Shown piece by piece: positions 1 to 10,235 of a DNA stretch of 64,000 bases; within the stretch, counting starts at the first letter, position 1; each line of letters starts with the position of its first letter. A program made the translations under genes and the position numbers. A model generated the notes under the pieces. The model worked only from the letters and a program-made list of their open reading frames with translations. It did not search any database and was not told the origin of the DNA. This DNA is from Rhynchopus euleeides (Eukaryota; Euglenozoa; Diplonemea; Diplonemida; Diplonemidae), in assembly GCA_963210315.1 (NCBI GenBank), contig OY723281.1:372001-436000 (forward strand). Direction: 5' to 3'.

Positions 1-277
1 GCCCCTCACCACTCAGCGTATCTGCAGAGCCATGTGCACGTACGTACACTCTGGGTACACATCGCCGCTCTGCCTTGGGAACAGAGAATGGGGTTTAACA
101 CGCTGAACTCCTTTGTGTAAACACCATTGGGTAGGCGGTCACATTCTCAGGTTCCGGGGGGAGGGGGGGGGGGGGGAAATTCGTTTTAGAAAACAAAATA
201 TTCATCACGTTCCGTCACGTCCGTCAGCATACACACTCACCTCACACATTCGTATACACTAAACGCTTCATCTCTTG
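1..277 (-). mobile_element. Penelope-like element, 3'-UTR fragment
   Basis: The stretch matches the 3'-UTR segments at 5823-6101, 26048-26326 and 28792-29068, including the long G-run near 160 and the CGTCACGTCCGTCAGCATAC segment. The match stops at 277, where the full copies continue with TTCAAGCC, and propeller-gene sequence begins at once. This is a very short, 5'-truncated insertion in a WD40 gene; its 3' end lies beyond the left edge. Confidence 0.8.
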
Positions 278-900
278 TCCCACACACGCACTTTGCCGTT
301 CTCGTCTCCGGACACCTGACGTCCGCAGTGTGTCCACGCTGCACTGTACACCCTGATGTTGTGGTGCAGCATGCACACCTCCTCCCAAGTTGATGTCAGC
401 CACACGCAGATGGTGCCGTCCACAGAGCACGTTGCCAACCACGTCCCACAGACAGAGAACGCTGTGTAAGTAATCACCTTCTCGCCGTGTGTTAAGTCCG
501 CCACCACAGCAGCGGTGCTGGTGTCAAACACAGTGATGTGTCCGCCGTCGTAGTAACCCACAGCACACAGCGTCCCACACCTCGACAGTGTGATGCAGTG
601 TATATAGGCGCCATGGGTCGATGAGTAGACTGCGGGAGCCTTGACGATGGGCCAGCGTGGGACGAGCTGGACAGCACCCCCGTCCTCTAGACCCGTGTCG
701 GCAACGCGCTGTGCATCGTCCAGCTCCTCCTCACACCCTTCGATGTGTGCTGCGACGTTTTCAGCCTCACGGACTGGGTTGATAGAACCCGGGAACATCT
801 CGTTGAGCGCATCCGCCTTCAGCCCGACCACGGTCCCGCCTTCCGGAACACCGACGACACAGCTGTCTCCGGTCCCCGTGTGATGGACAGTCACATCCAT
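278..900 (-). pseudogene. WD40 propeller gene, N-terminal half (truncated by retroelement)
   Basis: Reading leftward from an ATG at 900 (MDVTVHHTGTGDSCVVG) the frame encodes the conserved ~97-residue N-terminal module of this family and then blades 1-3, ending in GKVRVWD. There it runs directly into the retroelement 3'-UTR at 277 and stops ten bases later. The carboxy-terminal half should lie left of the window. Loop residues differ from every sibling (for example THGAYIHCITLS and HHNIRVYSAAW), so this was a distinct family member. The open frame extends upstream of 900, but the family start is the MDV-type methionine. Confidence 0.85.
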
Positions 901-964
901 GGGTTTGCTCTGATCTCCCCGTCCGACTTGTTCGCGGAAGCAAAGTTCCAAAGCCTTTCTGAGG

Positions 965-1020
965 TGGCGGTGTGTGGAGTGTGCGATGGTGGGATGGGAC
1001 CACAGACAGTGTGCTTCAAG
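965..1020 (-). promoter_or_regulatory. Conserved block upstream of propeller genes
   Basis: A G-rich plus-strand block (GGCGGTGTGTGGAGTG, then GGATGGG and CAGACAG) recurs at a similar distance upstream of the start codon of six propeller genes: here, 3253-3303, 31691-31750, 48070-48117, 56574-56625 and 61133-61190. It may be promoter or 5'-UTR sequence, or simply part of the duplicated unit. Confidence 0.35.
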
Positions 1021-1039
1021 GTGGTGACCTGGAGGTACC

Positions 1040-1262
1040 GGAAGACGCTGGAGGGGGTCGGGGCTGAGGAGCTGTGCCTCGGGATGGGGTTGTGGCGGGG
1101 TTGGGAGAAGAGCCTCGTGTTGTGTTCTCTCTGCTCGGAACGACTTTGCGAGTGGGTGAGGGGTCTGAGGGAGATGCTGGGCTGTTGTGACAGGCACAAC
1201 ACGCAACCCACCCTACCCACACCCGACCCCCTCACTGCTTTTGGAATGGAACACTCAGGTCG
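1040..1262. repeat. Duplicated intergenic block between propeller genes
   Basis: This non-coding block (GATGGGGTTGTGGCGGGGTT ... ACCCGACCCCCTCACTGC ... GGAATGGAACACTCAGGTC) recurs at 31770-31965 and 61210-61405, with a partial copy at 59565-59625. It accompanies propeller genes, so the duplication unit of the array includes upstream sequence as well as the gene. Confidence 0.7.
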
Positions 1263-1330
1263 GATCACGGGCTTAGGAATGCACTCAGTTTCCCTGCACG
1301 AATGCGGGGAACAGGGTGACGACGCTGCAC

Positions 1331-1530
1331 TCAGGGTGAAACGGAAGACACAGCACACACAGAGACATAAGTGTTGTTCGTTGCTGTGAAGACGCACCTC
1401 CCGCAGAGGCTGAGTGCAACACCACCACCCTTTGAGTCCACCTTCCCCAGACACTCTCCAGTGCTGAGGCGGTACAGTGTGGTGGTGGACCAGAGGGTCA
1501 CTGCAACAACATCACCTGGCTGTGACACAG
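1331..1530 (-). pseudogene. WD40 propeller gene, C-terminal fragment
   Basis: Frame ending at 1331 encodes only the last two blades of the family: SQPGDVVAVTLWSTTTLYRL, then the GECLGKVDSKGGGVALSLCG segment and the family C-terminus CAVSSVSP. Right of about 1530 the sequence diverges into unrelated DNA, so blades 1-5 are missing. It is not the tail of the N-terminal fragment at 278-900, which lies downstream in transcription. Confidence 0.8.
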
Positions 1531-1629
1531 CCAGTGAGTAGGGCGGGATACTGTTCTAAAAATGAGACAAAGCGACACAGTTTGGCACAGAGCGAAGGCC
1601 CTGAGTGGGTCTTCGCAGTGGTGTGGCCG

Positions 1630-1690
1630 TCAATGCATCTTGGTGCATTTCCTGTTGATTTCGCTGAGAACTGACGAAAAAGATTGACGA
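1630..1690. repeat. Dispersed repeat with GCATxTTGGTGCATTTCCTG motif
   Basis: The motif TTGGTGCATTTCCTGTTGA followed by a TGAxAACTGACGAA stretch recurs at 17990-18030 and in part at 17677-17720. GGCTGAAAACTGACGA also occurs inside the 109-bp MITE at 41379-41394. Probably an end segment of a transposon family. Confidence 0.5.
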
Positions 1691-2012
1691 AGAAGGTGGA
1701 AAGCGGCGAAATTGGCGTGAACAGCCCTTGGCGTGCCACACGGGATGGCGCTGGGCACGGCACTGCCCAGCCATCCCAAGACGTGGACCGAGAGGTGCAC
1801 AGAGGCTCACAGCAAAGATGTCATCTCTCTCTCTGGGGGGAGGGACTTGCTCTCGATAGCCCTGAAGCAAAATCAAAAGTCCTTCTTCTTCGTCCTCTCT
1901 GACAACACCACCCCACACCCGCCACTCGGTGCGGCAAACCAACGGTAAAGACGGGAGAACCGGTACCGGGGCGAACTCCGAATGCAGTGAACAGGGTGAC
2001 GAGACACTGCAC

Positions 2013-3140
2013 TCAGGGTGAAACGGAAGACACAGCACACACAGAGACACAAGTGTTGTTCGTTGCTGTGAAGACCCACCTCCCGCAGAGGCTGAGTGCA
2101 ACACCACCATCCTCTGAGTCCACCTTCCCCAGACACTCTCCTGTGCTGAGGCGGTGCAGTGTGATGCTGGACCAGCCTTTCACTGCAACAACATCACCTG
2201 GCTGTGACACAGCAAGTGAGGAGGGATAGTGGTCCAGCTGCACAGTACGCAGGCAGCTGAGGGAGGTTGTGCACCACACCTTGAGTGACTTGTCCCAAGA
2301 GCACGACACCAGGTGCTGCTCGTCCTGAGTCAGGGCGATGCCGGTCACCCAATGAGTGTGCCCATCCAGGGTGTGTGTGTGTGTGAGGGTGCTGATGTCC
2401 CACACACGGATGCTCTTGTCTTTTGACCCGCTGAAGATCCTCGTGCCCGACACAGCAATGCTGTTAACAGCATTGCTGTGACCCTCCAGCACTGTGGCGC
2501 TCGGTGTGCCCTTCAAGTCCCACACACGCACTTTGCCTGGTTCGTCTCCGGACACCAGACGTCCGCAGGGTGTCCACGCTGCACTGGAGACGACGTTGCT
2601 GCTGTGGTGCAGCATGCACACCTCCTCCCAAGTTGAAGTCAGCCACACGCAGATGGTGCCGTCACCAGAGCACGTTGCCAACCACGTCCCACAGACAGGG
2701 AATGCAGTGTGATGAATAACACTGTCGCCGTGTGTTAAGTCCGCCACCACAGCAGCGGTGGTGGCGTCAAACACAGTGATGTGTCCGTTGTAATAACTCA
2801 CAGCACACAGCGTCCCACACCTCGACAGTGCGATGCGGTGTATCACGCCGCCATGGGTCGATGAGTAGACTGCGGGAGCCTTGACGATGGGCCAGCGTGG
2901 GACGAGCTGGACAGCACCCCCGTCCTCCAGACCCGTGTCGGCAACGCGCTGTGCATCGTCCAGCTCCTCCTCACACCCTTCGATGTGTGCTGCGACGTTT
3001 TCAGCCTCACGGACTGGGTTGATAGCACCCGGGAACATCTTGTTGAGCGCATCCGCCTTCAGCCCGACCACGGTCCCGCCTTCCGGAACACCGACGACAC
3101 AGCTGTGCCCGGTCCCGCTGTGACGCACAGTCACGTCCAT
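2013..3140 (-). CDS. WD40 seven-bladed beta-propeller protein (family member A)
   Basis: A complete 375-residue intronless frame. I take the start at 3140 (MDVTVRHSGTGHSCVVG), as in the siblings, rather than the frame's earlier ATG at 3155. Residues 1 to about 97 form a conserved family-specific module rich in acidic helix-like sequence (EGCEEELDDAQRVADTGLED). Seven propeller blades follow, with ends HITVFD, GTICVW, GKVRVWD, KSIRVWD, KSLKVW, ITLHRLS and CVSVCAV. No signal peptide or membrane segment is seen, so a cytosolic or nuclear scaffold or sensor is likely. WD40 propellers bind other proteins through the top surface; here residues in the surface loops (HHSSNVVSSAAW, SGDEPGK, HTHWVTG) differ from the siblings while the rest is nearly invariant. 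The partner is unknown. Confidence 0.85.
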   Translation of the reverse strand: MDVTVRHSGTGHSCVVGVPEGGTVVGLKADALNKMFPGAINPVREAENVAAHIEGCEEELDDAQRVADTGLEDGGAVQLVPRWPIVKAPAVYSSTHGGVIHRIALSRCGTLCAVSYYNGHITVFDATTAAVVADLTHGDSVIHHTAFPVCGTWLATCSGDGTICVWLTSTWEEVCMLHHSSNVVSSAAWTPCGRLVSGDEPGKVRVWDLKGTPSATVLEGHSNAVNSIAVSGTRIFSGSKDKSIRVWDISTLTHTHTLDGHTHWVTGIALTQDEQHLVSCSWDKSLKVWCTTSLSCLRTVQLDHYPSSLAVSQPGDVVAVKGWSSITLHRLSTGECLGKVDSEDGGVALSLCGRWVFTATNNTCVSVCAVSSVSP

Positions 3141-3252
3141 GTTTGTCTTGCACACTCACGGAGGGGGGCGACTGGGAGCGGGGGGTGGCCTGACCAGGCT
3201 TGGGCAGGGGAAGTCACACCACCAGTATGTGGGTTTGCAGGCTTGCTGGAGG

Positions 3253-3303
3253 GTGCGGTGGTATGTGCGGTGTGCGGTGGTGGGGATGGGGATCAAAGAC
3301 AGG
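3253..3303 (-). promoter_or_regulatory. Conserved upstream block of propeller gene A
   Basis: It contains TGTGCGGTGGTGGGGATGGG followed by GATCAAAGAC, matching the blocks upstream of the other family members. It lies about 115-165 bases before the ATG. Function not shown. Confidence 0.35.
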
Positions 3304-3724
3304 CTGCTTCAAAGCGGTGCCACCACTTGATAATGCAGGAGGGTTTGGGCGGGTGGCTGGGGCGGCAGCCTGTCTTAGTCTTCGGGTGACGGGTCTTCAC
3401 TTCTCGTCCCAGTCTGAGGGAAGGGTGAACGGACCTACTGTTCAGCCGGGATTCGCAAACCAAAACATGTTGCGCATTATCCAGACGCCGAAAGGTTCCA
3501 CGAATCAGCCCGATGTGGGAGAAGCCAAAGGGGTTTCGAAACTAGCTTTCGATAGTCACGGCATCGGCAAGCTTTGCTCAAAGCGCTGCACCGCTACTAT
3601 CCCCGCAGGGAGCAGAAGTGCAGCTGGTGGTGAAAACAGGGAAGGTTGGACAAGCCACGATCGACCCCATGAAGCACAGGCGCGTAGCCTGCGACCGCCT
3701 TGCCTCGGGCCAGCACGGAGGGGA

Positions 3725-3758
3725 CAGCTGGTCCTACCTCGACAGGTAGGACCAGCTG
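3725..3758. repeat. Perfect inverted repeat (15-bp arms, 4-nt loop)
   Basis: CAGCTGGTCCTACCT and its exact reverse complement flank the loop CGAC. No U-run follows, so a prokaryote-style terminator is not indicated. It may be a snap-back transposon footprint or a structured RNA. Confidence 0.75.
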
Positions 3759-4097
3759 ACCACGGTGAAGGGGAGCAGCAGACACATGGCACTCGAAACG
3801 GGTATGTGAATGGGGGGAGGTTGCTGTGGGAACCTGCCAGCACAACTCCGGGCCAGAGACAGCGCAGATGGGGCTTCCACGAGAGAATACCGGACGAAGC
3901 CACCAACAACGTCGCCCCACATGAACAACATGACAACACACAAGGCAGGGAAACAGGTTCTGACGCTGCATTCAGGCTGAAACGGAAGACACAGCACACC
4001 CTTGGTGGGATAGGGTTGTCTCCGGGTGCGGTGCAATGGCCCCCCTCAGGCAAACCGATGTGTTGGACCTCATTAGGCTATCTGAGTTCATCTGAGG

Positions 4098-4157
4098 GCA
4101 CCTTATGTGACCTTATGTGACCCAAAAACCATTTTTCCCAACTAAAAAGTCACCCAG
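4098..4157. repeat. Short dispersed repeat
   Basis: TTATGTGACCCAAAAACC and AAAAAGTCACCC here correspond to CTATGTGACCCAAAGACG and TAAAAGTCACCC at about 20790-20845. This is probably a shared transposon end or UTR. Confidence 0.4.
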
Positions 4158-5017
4158 CCCCTGTTACGCAGGGAACAATATCTAATGGTGTGATAGGGGT
4201 TCTGTGCCAGGTCTGTGCCAGTTCTGGGGGCCCTTCAGGAATCCTTCGAGAAATGTACCCTGGGGAACTGGTAGCTAACTTGGCCCCAACATGGGGCCGA
4301 TCCTCGCAATCCTGAGGGCCTGGGGCCTCTTCAGCACCAAGTATGTGGGTTTGGCGTGTGTCGGGGACTGGGAGGTTCACTTCTTGTGACAGGGTCAGTC
4401 GGGCAGCCAACACCCACCCAGACCCAGCGGGACCCCCAGACGGTTTTTTCACAAACCCGTTCATTTGAATATTCGGAATCTGTGCGGATCGTAGTGGGGT
4501 CACTTTCTTGGCGTAGGTGCCACACATCACCCCTGAAATGTGGGTCTGGTTCCAAGGCGTGGGTGGACCAACACTGCCTCTGAGGTGACACCACAGGCTC
4601 TGGAAGGGCTCGAGTGGACTGTGCTGGGCTCTCGGTCGGTGATGCACTGTGCAGTAGTCGGCACAGCCACGACCTAAAACCTCAAAGGCAGTGAGTCTGA
4701 GCCCACTATCCCTGGTTGGCTACGCCGAACCAGGTGTGTTTTTAATCCCCGGTCTTCCCAGCCAAAAACCCCCGATTCATCCCCGCTTTTTTCCAGCAAA
4801 AAATGGTACCCAACGTCCCTCCTCCCCAGTGTGGGGCCCTTGGTCTTGTACCAAATGGGTTCCTTCCACGGTTCCTCCCGCTCGCGCCATCCTCGGGTGC
4901 TGGAGGAAAACCCCAAAAAAACGGCTTTCGGGACCGTTATTCCGACGATACCCCCGATATGCCAGGTGAAACAGCCCAAGGACTTGCTGCGGTTACTAGA
5001 CGGGCAAACACACGCTC

Positions 5018-5395
5018 CACGGGGGGTCCGGGGGGCGGAGCCCCCCAGCCGCCGGAGGCCACGGTAGTGAACATCTGTTCATTGTGGGCGTACAGATTCT
5101 GTGTGAGTTGGCTGCGTCCTCCTGAGGCTACCGGAGCTGTTGGATTCCTGACCTGATGGGAATCGACGGACTTGGGTACGAGATATCCGCCACAGGGGGG
5201 TCTGGGGGGCGGAGCCCCCCAGCCGCCGGAGGCCACGGTAGTGAACGTCTGGCTCTTGGCTGGAAAAAAAGCCAGATTTTGGCTGGAAAAAAACCGGTTT
5301 TTTGCTGGAAAAAAAACCTGGTTTTGGCTGGAAAAAAACCGGAAAAAGGGCGGATGCCAAAAAGACTCATCCTCATCCCCCACTAGAAATACACC
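5018..5395. repeat. Dispersed GC-hairpin repeat with TGGAAAAAAACC minisatellite
   Basis: Two copies of GGGGGGCGGAGCCCCCCAGC followed by CGCCGGAGGCCACGGTAGTG occur at 5032-5071 and 5205-5245. The second leads into tandem GGCTGGAAAAAAACCGG-type units. A third copy of the unit is at 42436-42655. The GGGGGGCGGAGCCCCCC core is a near-palindrome. The copies share downstream sequence through AGATCTCACCCTAGTC, which gives an empty site for the hAT insertion at 42656. Confidence 0.7.
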
Positions 5396-5585
5396 TGACG
5401 CCGAACTAACAAAAAAAAAAAGATCTCACCCTAGTCCAGGGGTCTCGGCTCGACACCCCCCTCCAGAGCCCAGGGTGTCGAGATTATATTTCCTCCCAAA
5501 ACCGCCTTTATTTGCATGTTTGAGCTCCGTGCGGATCGTAGTGGGGTCATTTTTTTTCCACGGTGCTTTACTGTCATGTTATTGG

Positions 5586-5591
5586 TTTATT
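5586..5591 (-). promoter_or_regulatory. Polyadenylation signal (AATAAA) near retroelement 3' end
   Basis: TTTATT on the plus strand reads AATAAA in the element sense, about 20 bases before the common 3' boundary. The same placement occurs in copies 2-4. Confidence 0.5.
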
Positions 5592-6161
5592 TCTGTGTAC
5601 AGATACACACTGCTGATTCGCTTGTCGGGTGGGGGGGGGAAAAAAAAGGGGGAAAGAACCATATCAAAAGACATAGCAAAAACGGGGGTTGGGGGAGGGG
5701 GGGGGGGGGAAATGGTTGAGAAAAAACATACATCAGGGGTGGGGGCGTTCTGTTATGGTTTTTGTTTCATTCGTGTGTTCGTTCTGAAGACAAGATAATG
5801 GAAACAAAAGGGAAAACAGGCATGCCCCTCACCACTCAGCGTATCTGCAGAGCCATGTGCACGTACGTACACTCTGGGTACACATCGCCGCTCTGCCTTG
5901 GGAACAGAGAATGGGGTTTAACACGCTGAACTCCTTTGTGTAAACACCATTGGGTAGGCGGTCACATTCTCAGGTTCCGGGGGGAGGGGGGGGGGGGGGG
6001 AATTCGTTTTAGAAAACAAAATATTCATCACGTTCCGTCACGTCCGTCAGCATACACACTCACCTCACACATTCGTATACACTAAACGCTTCATCTCTTG
6101 TTCAAGCCTTCATCATCACGTGGTCGTAGCTCACCCCACGCGGCACTCACTTGGCATATAG

Positions 6162-9100
6162 TCAAGTGGTTCCGTCAGGCTCTGGTTCTGTTCCATTACC
6201 AGGCTCCCCTGACTGCGATTGTGAGACCTCCGTTCTGTCCGTCTCTGATTTCCCTGGTGGCCCCGTCTCCCGCTCACCATCCACCCCTTCACCACCCGTC
6301 TGAGACAGAAAAATATCAGGGGAGGCAGGCACCGAGGGCGATATCTGTGCCGGAGGGGCACCCAACAACAAGGGAAGTTCCACAGCAGGTTCCGTGGCTG
6401 ACGCCTGTATCTGAGAGCCGCTCACTACCGAGGCAGGTTCTGCACGCTGCCTCTTTGATTGCGGCCCCTTGGGCTTTGGCGTCACCCGATCCTCCGGGAG
6501 AATGACTACAAGGGCTGAAGAAGTCGCAGCCACTGTATCAAGTTGTGGTTGGCTTTCAAACAGGTCCTTCGACTCTTCACTCGTTTCGTCACTGCCACTC
6601 ACTTCGTCTCGGTCCCTCTTCTTCTGGGCCGTATGAACAACTAATTGCCCTTGCTCAGGCTTCGGTTGCAACAAACGGGGTTGGTCCGTCCCTTGCACCC
6701 GTGCTGGGGCGTCCTGCGACTGTATTTGCAGCTGCTTGTTCTCAGACACCTCCAACGCTGACTGCAGGGACAATACCAAGTTGTTTTGTTGCACGATGAA
6801 ATCCTTCTGCCGCGCCATTTCTTTCGCCATGGTCATGCCTTGGCGCAGCTGGTGCTGCACCTGCTTAACCAACATGGCCTTATCCTGATTCTGTTGTTCG
6901 TGTAGGCCCTCCTGGATCTGCATATGTTGCTCCTGCATCCCCAGTTGGTCACGGAGTGCCTTCTCATTTTGCATGCTCGCCGACACGTGAAATTCCAAAA
7001 GCATCTTATCTTGCTGTGTACCTTTCAAAGCATTCTCTGTCTGTTCAAGTAAGCGCTGTTGGGATTCTCCCTGAGACGAGTAGCTGCGGGCCTTGGACTC
7101 CACACGTTGCAGTTCCTGGGTGAGGACCGCTTTTTCGTGGGTCGCCTGTGCCCTCAACGCTTCTACCTCCGCCTCTCTTTCAACACCAAGCTCTTTCATA
7201 AAAGCCAACGCAGAGTCTTGCTTATGGAGCTGTCCCTTTAACACGGCCATCTCCTGTCGTTGTTGATTCAAACGGTCCGCTTTGGCCTGTGCCTCGTTCG
7301 CCACCTTTTCCTTCTCCTCATTCACCCTCTTTATCTCACTCTCTGCCTTTGCCAAAGCTTTCTCCTTCTCCACGACTGACCTCTCATGATCCTCTGCTGC
7401 TCTTTTTTGCTCTGCCTCTCGCACCTCTATCGCCTCTTGGAGTTCCTTCCGGCATAGACTGACGAGCGTCTTCGTTTGCTCCTCGGTCCGATACCTATCA
7501 AGGACTTCCGTGATTTCACTACACAAAGCAAAACGTGCTAGGGCTTCTTCTTCCACAACATGCGCCCGCTCTGCACTTTCCTCCATTTCCAAAGTCCTGC
7601 GTTCCAAAGTCAGGTATTCCTCCCCGCGCTGCTGGGGTGGTTCCTGTGGTTCATTCAAAACAATGGCACTCTTGGGGACGGTGGCATCCTGCAGCTTTTG
7701 CATTATGTCTTCCGTGTTTCCCGTGAGCCCAGGTTGTTGTGTGGGAGATACATATACTTCTGGCGAGTTGGGCATGCTAACCTTCTCCTCCTGAGGGGCA
7801 TCCTTATCACAATACACGAGGATGGTCGACTCCTTCTCAAGGAAACCCCTGAAGGCATCCATTTCCTCAGCTGTGTTGGCCACAGTCACGGTGTTGTCGT
7901 CAAACAAGGCCATGGCATCCGTGCCACAGCTGATAAAACGGTAATGGCCTCCGTGCGGGGTATTTCCTCTGTGCAGGACTGCACCCGTGAGGCGGTACCT
8001 TGTAAAGGAAGGCTTCCCTCCGTTATTTCCACTCGACATCAGCAAGTCCGTGTCAATGTTGATCGCTCGAGTCTTGCGCTCATACATGACACCGTTGCCA
8101 ACTCTGAGTGTTTTGAAGCGCCAGAGTCGTATAAACAAGTGTGTCGGGAGAGATGTGATTTGCACCGACTTTGTCGCCCGTTGTTTGTTTGGGGCACACA
8201 TTTCGCACTCGTAATTAAGCACTTCTTCAGGCATCAGGCTTTCGCAAATTCTGTCGGCCAAAGTCACACCTGTTTTCCCGGGGTTGTTGAGTGGGACTGA
8301 CAGTAGGGACAACTGTTCCTCCCTCCCCGTGACCTTCTTGCAATTTTGGCATGCCATGCTTGTGAATGTCCTCACTTCAGGGATCCATGACTGTACTGTC
8401 GGTTGGTCCATCGTCCTGAGGTGTTCATTCAGCATTCTCCATTCTGCTTCCAGTGTTGGGACAACCCCCAGACAATACGCTTCATCCGCGCAATGCTGCT
8501 CCCTTGTCTGGAACATACTGTGGATGGCTGTTTGCAACACGGACACTGAATGATCTGTGCGACTCCTGGTGTACATGGAGTACAATCCCATGAGTATGGG
8601 GGTTAGGCCGAGTCCGTTTGAAACAAACTTGCATGCACTGCCTAGGGTAGCTGGAAGTACCGAGTGTGCGAGCATCTGGTACAGTGCTCCCAGGTAGCAA
8701 GTATTTCCCTCATTGACAACACCCCACGACAACGTATTGCTGTGCAGTACCTTCATACTTATCGTGCTCTTCCCCAAAACTGGAGGCTGTTGTGAGGGGA
8801 CGGGTGGAGAGAGGGGAGGAGAGGAGGAAGAGGAAGAGGAAGACAACGGTACGGAAGGGGAGGAGGTAGAGAAGAGAGGGACAAAAGAATCACTTTCACT
8901 CTTGCGTTGGTTCGCACTTCCAGTAGGCTTCACATCCGCCCCTTGCGGTGCGGGGTCTGTGTGGGTGTCCGAAGGGCTGATATCCACACACTTTCCTCTC
9001 AATGGCATGTCTCGGGTTGGTTTTGCCCACACATACTCCCGTAGCTTGGGGAGAGGGTGTTTGCGATAGTGTCTGTCCACAGCAGTATCAAACAGGCGCT

Positions 9101-10190
9101 CCATTTTTGCCATTGCAGATGGAGCCACACAAAACAACCTTCGTGTAGTTCTGTACCAAGCACTACGCAATTCGTACGGCTTCCATCCCCGTCCGAGGAG
9201 GCGCCGCAAAATCAGCTCTGCTTCAACCTTGAAATCATCCAGGTTGTTGCACATACCCGCAGACCGTATCAACTGTGACACCAAAATACCCCTTCCTTGG
9301 CTTTCTGGTGCTGCACTTGTTCGACAAGTATATTTATTGGGTGTATAGGTTACCCAGTCACTCTCTTTATTGAATACTGACATACGGACACGTGTCTTCG
9401 TGTCTTCGGGGTCATCGGCGTATCTCTGCCAACGGTTCCTACCCCCCAGAAACACACAATCGTCTTTCTGCCTTGTTGTGTCCTCAGAGGTCATCCCGTA
9501 GACCTTGTCAGGGATGTCCGCTCCAAGGGTAAAAACGTCATCAATAAATCTGAAGAACCCATTATACTCCTTTTGCTTTTTAATGGGGAGCTTATCGATA
9601 TAGCGCATTTCCTTACTTGCGCAAAAAAGGTTTGCCAGGTCCGGGCTGGCATTTCCACCGGTCGGGATGCCCTTCTTCTGGTGGAGGACGAACTCGCCAT
9701 TTTTGATGAAGCTGTTGGTCACAGCTAGTCTCACTAACTCTTTGACTTCATCACTGTTGTACGCAAGTGTTCTATCATCCCCCCGCCCTTCCTTCCAGCG
9801 GAAGGCCTTTTTCTTTCTTTTTTTGGCCTTCGTCTCTCGCGCCAAAAACCTGCCACCCTTCGCCGCAAACGCCTGTTCCACACACCAGGAGACACCCTCA
9901 ATTACCGCCTCTTGATCCAAAGACGTGTACATAGAGGTAAAGTCTTTTGTTTTTGGCGTGGCTTTTTTTACGGTGTCGTAGTTCATTTTCATGTACTTCG
10001 CCACCTCATCGTAACTCTCCACAACAAAAAACCGTTTGACACCACATTTCCTCCTGTGTGTTTCATCCTCATCACTCAACGTGCGGATGACCATCTTTAG
10101 CAGCCCTGACAATTCTGTGTGTATGCCTGTTGCAATACCCACAGTTGGCTGATTCACCTTACTCTCTTTCTGTTTCTTTTTTCTCTCCAT
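6162..10190 (-). CDS. Reverse transcriptase - ubiquitin-specific protease - coiled-coil fusion protein
   Basis: The frame is open from 10262; the first ATG is at 10190 and the true N-terminus is missing by 5' truncation. Residue numbers count from the open-frame start at 10262. Residues 40-430 are a Penelope-type reverse transcriptase: motif A KDFTSMYTSLD (Asp107), motif B GIPTGGNASPDLANLF (198-213), motif C FRFIDDVFTL (Asp241, Asp242), then a thumb-like region containing GILVSQLIRSAGMCNN. A Ser/Pro linker follows. Residues 512-815 form a ubiquitin-specific protease (C19) domain: Cys box NEGNTCYLGALYQML (Cys522), zinc ribbon CQNC ... CEMC, LPTHLFIRLWRF, and His box GGHYRFIS (His773) with DDN at 788-790. 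Residues ~870-1230 are Gln/Glu/Lys-rich coiled coil, then a charged tail. No GIY-YIG endonuclease is visible. The catalytic residues of both enzymes are present, so both activities are plausible but untested. Confidence 0.8.
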   Translation of the reverse strand: MERKKKQKESKVNQPTVGIATGIHTELSGLLKMVIRTLSDEDETHRRKCGVKRFFVVESYDEVAKYMKMNYDTVKKATPKTKDFTSMYTSLDQEAVIEGVSWCVEQAFAAKGGRFLARETKAKKRKKKAFRWKEGRGDDRTLAYNSDEVKELVRLAVTNSFIKNGEFVLHQKKGIPTGGNASPDLANLFCASKEMRYIDKLPIKKQKEYNGFFRFIDDVFTLGADIPDKVYGMTSEDTTRQKDDCVFLGGRNRWQRYADDPEDTKTRVRMSVFNKESDWVTYTPNKYTCRTSAAPESQGRGILVSQLIRSAGMCNNLDDFKVEAELILRRLLGRGWKPYELRSAWYRTTRRLFCVAPSAMAKMERLFDTAVDRHYRKHPLPKLREYVWAKPTRDMPLRGKCVDISPSDTHTDPAPQGADVKPTGSANQRKSESDSFVPLFSTSSPSVPLSSSSSSSSPPLSPPVPSQQPPVLGKSTISMKVLHSNTLSWGVVNEGNTCYLGALYQMLAHSVLPATLGSACKFVSNGLGLTPILMGLYSMYTRSRTDHSVSVLQTAIHSMFQTREQHCADEAYCLGVVPTLEAEWRMLNEHLRTMDQPTVQSWIPEVRTFTSMACQNCKKVTGREEQLSLLSVPLNNPGKTGVTLADRICESLMPEEVLNYECEMCAPNKQRATKSVQITSLPTHLFIRLWRFKTLRVGNGVMYERKTRAINIDTDLLMSSGNNGGKPSFTRYRLTGAVLHRGNTPHGGHYRFISCGTDAMALFDDNTVTVANTAEEMDAFRGFLEKESTILVYCDKDAPQEEKVSMPNSPEVYVSPTQQPGLTGNTEDIMQKLQDATVPKSAIVLNEPQEPPQQRGEEYLTLERRTLEMEESAERAHVVEEEALARFALCSEITEVLDRYRTEEQTKTLVSLCRKELQEAIEVREAEQKRAAEDHERSVVEKEKALAKAESEIKRVNEEKEKVANEAQAKADRLNQQRQEMAVLKGQLHKQDSALAFMKELGVEREAEVEALRAQATHEKAVLTQELQRVESKARSYSSQGESQQRLLEQTENALKGTQQDKMLLEFHVSASMQNEKALRDQLGMQEQHMQIQEGLHEQQNQDKAMLVKQVQHQLRQGMTMAKEMARQKDFIVQQNNLVLSLQSALEVSENKQLQIQSQDAPARVQGTDQPRLLQPKPEQGQLVVHTAQKKRDRDEVSGSDETSEESKDLFESQPQLDTVAATSSALVVILPEDRVTPKPKGPQSKRQRAEPASVVSGSQIQASATEPAVELPLLLGAPPAQISPSVPASPDIFLSQTGGEGVDGERETGPPGKSETDRTEVSQSQSGEPGNGTEPEPDGTT

Positions 10191-10235
10191 TTTCTCCCCT
10201 TCCGTCTCATCTCTGTTATCTCCACTTAAACCAGC

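Larger units (their letters stand above)
3304..4680. other. Non-coding stretch without a supported gene
   Basis: No convincing coding sequence. It holds a perfect hairpin at 3725-3758, a 40-base scrap of the propeller-gene 3' end at 3960-3999 (GAAACGGAAGACACAGCACA), and a segment near 4098-4155 shared with about 20785-20845. Open frames of up to ~306 codons here lack recognisable domains and overlap each other on both strands. Confidence 0.5.
5571..10235 (-). mobile_element. Penelope-like retroelement, copy 1 (RT-USP type)
   Basis: Transcribed right to left. The 3' end (TACTGTCATG on the plus strand at 5571) is shared with three other copies. On the right, homology with copy 4 ends at about 10235 (CTTAAACCAGCA), while copy 4 continues for another ~350 bases of coding sequence, so copy 1 is 5'-truncated. 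I find no clear target-site duplication. This copy carries the longest uninterrupted RT-USP frame and is otherwise the best preserved. Confidence 0.8.

Noticed and set aside
4150..4647. A 165-codon minus-strand frame
   Set aside because: No recognisable domain, overlapped by comparable frames on the other strand, no family member elsewhere.
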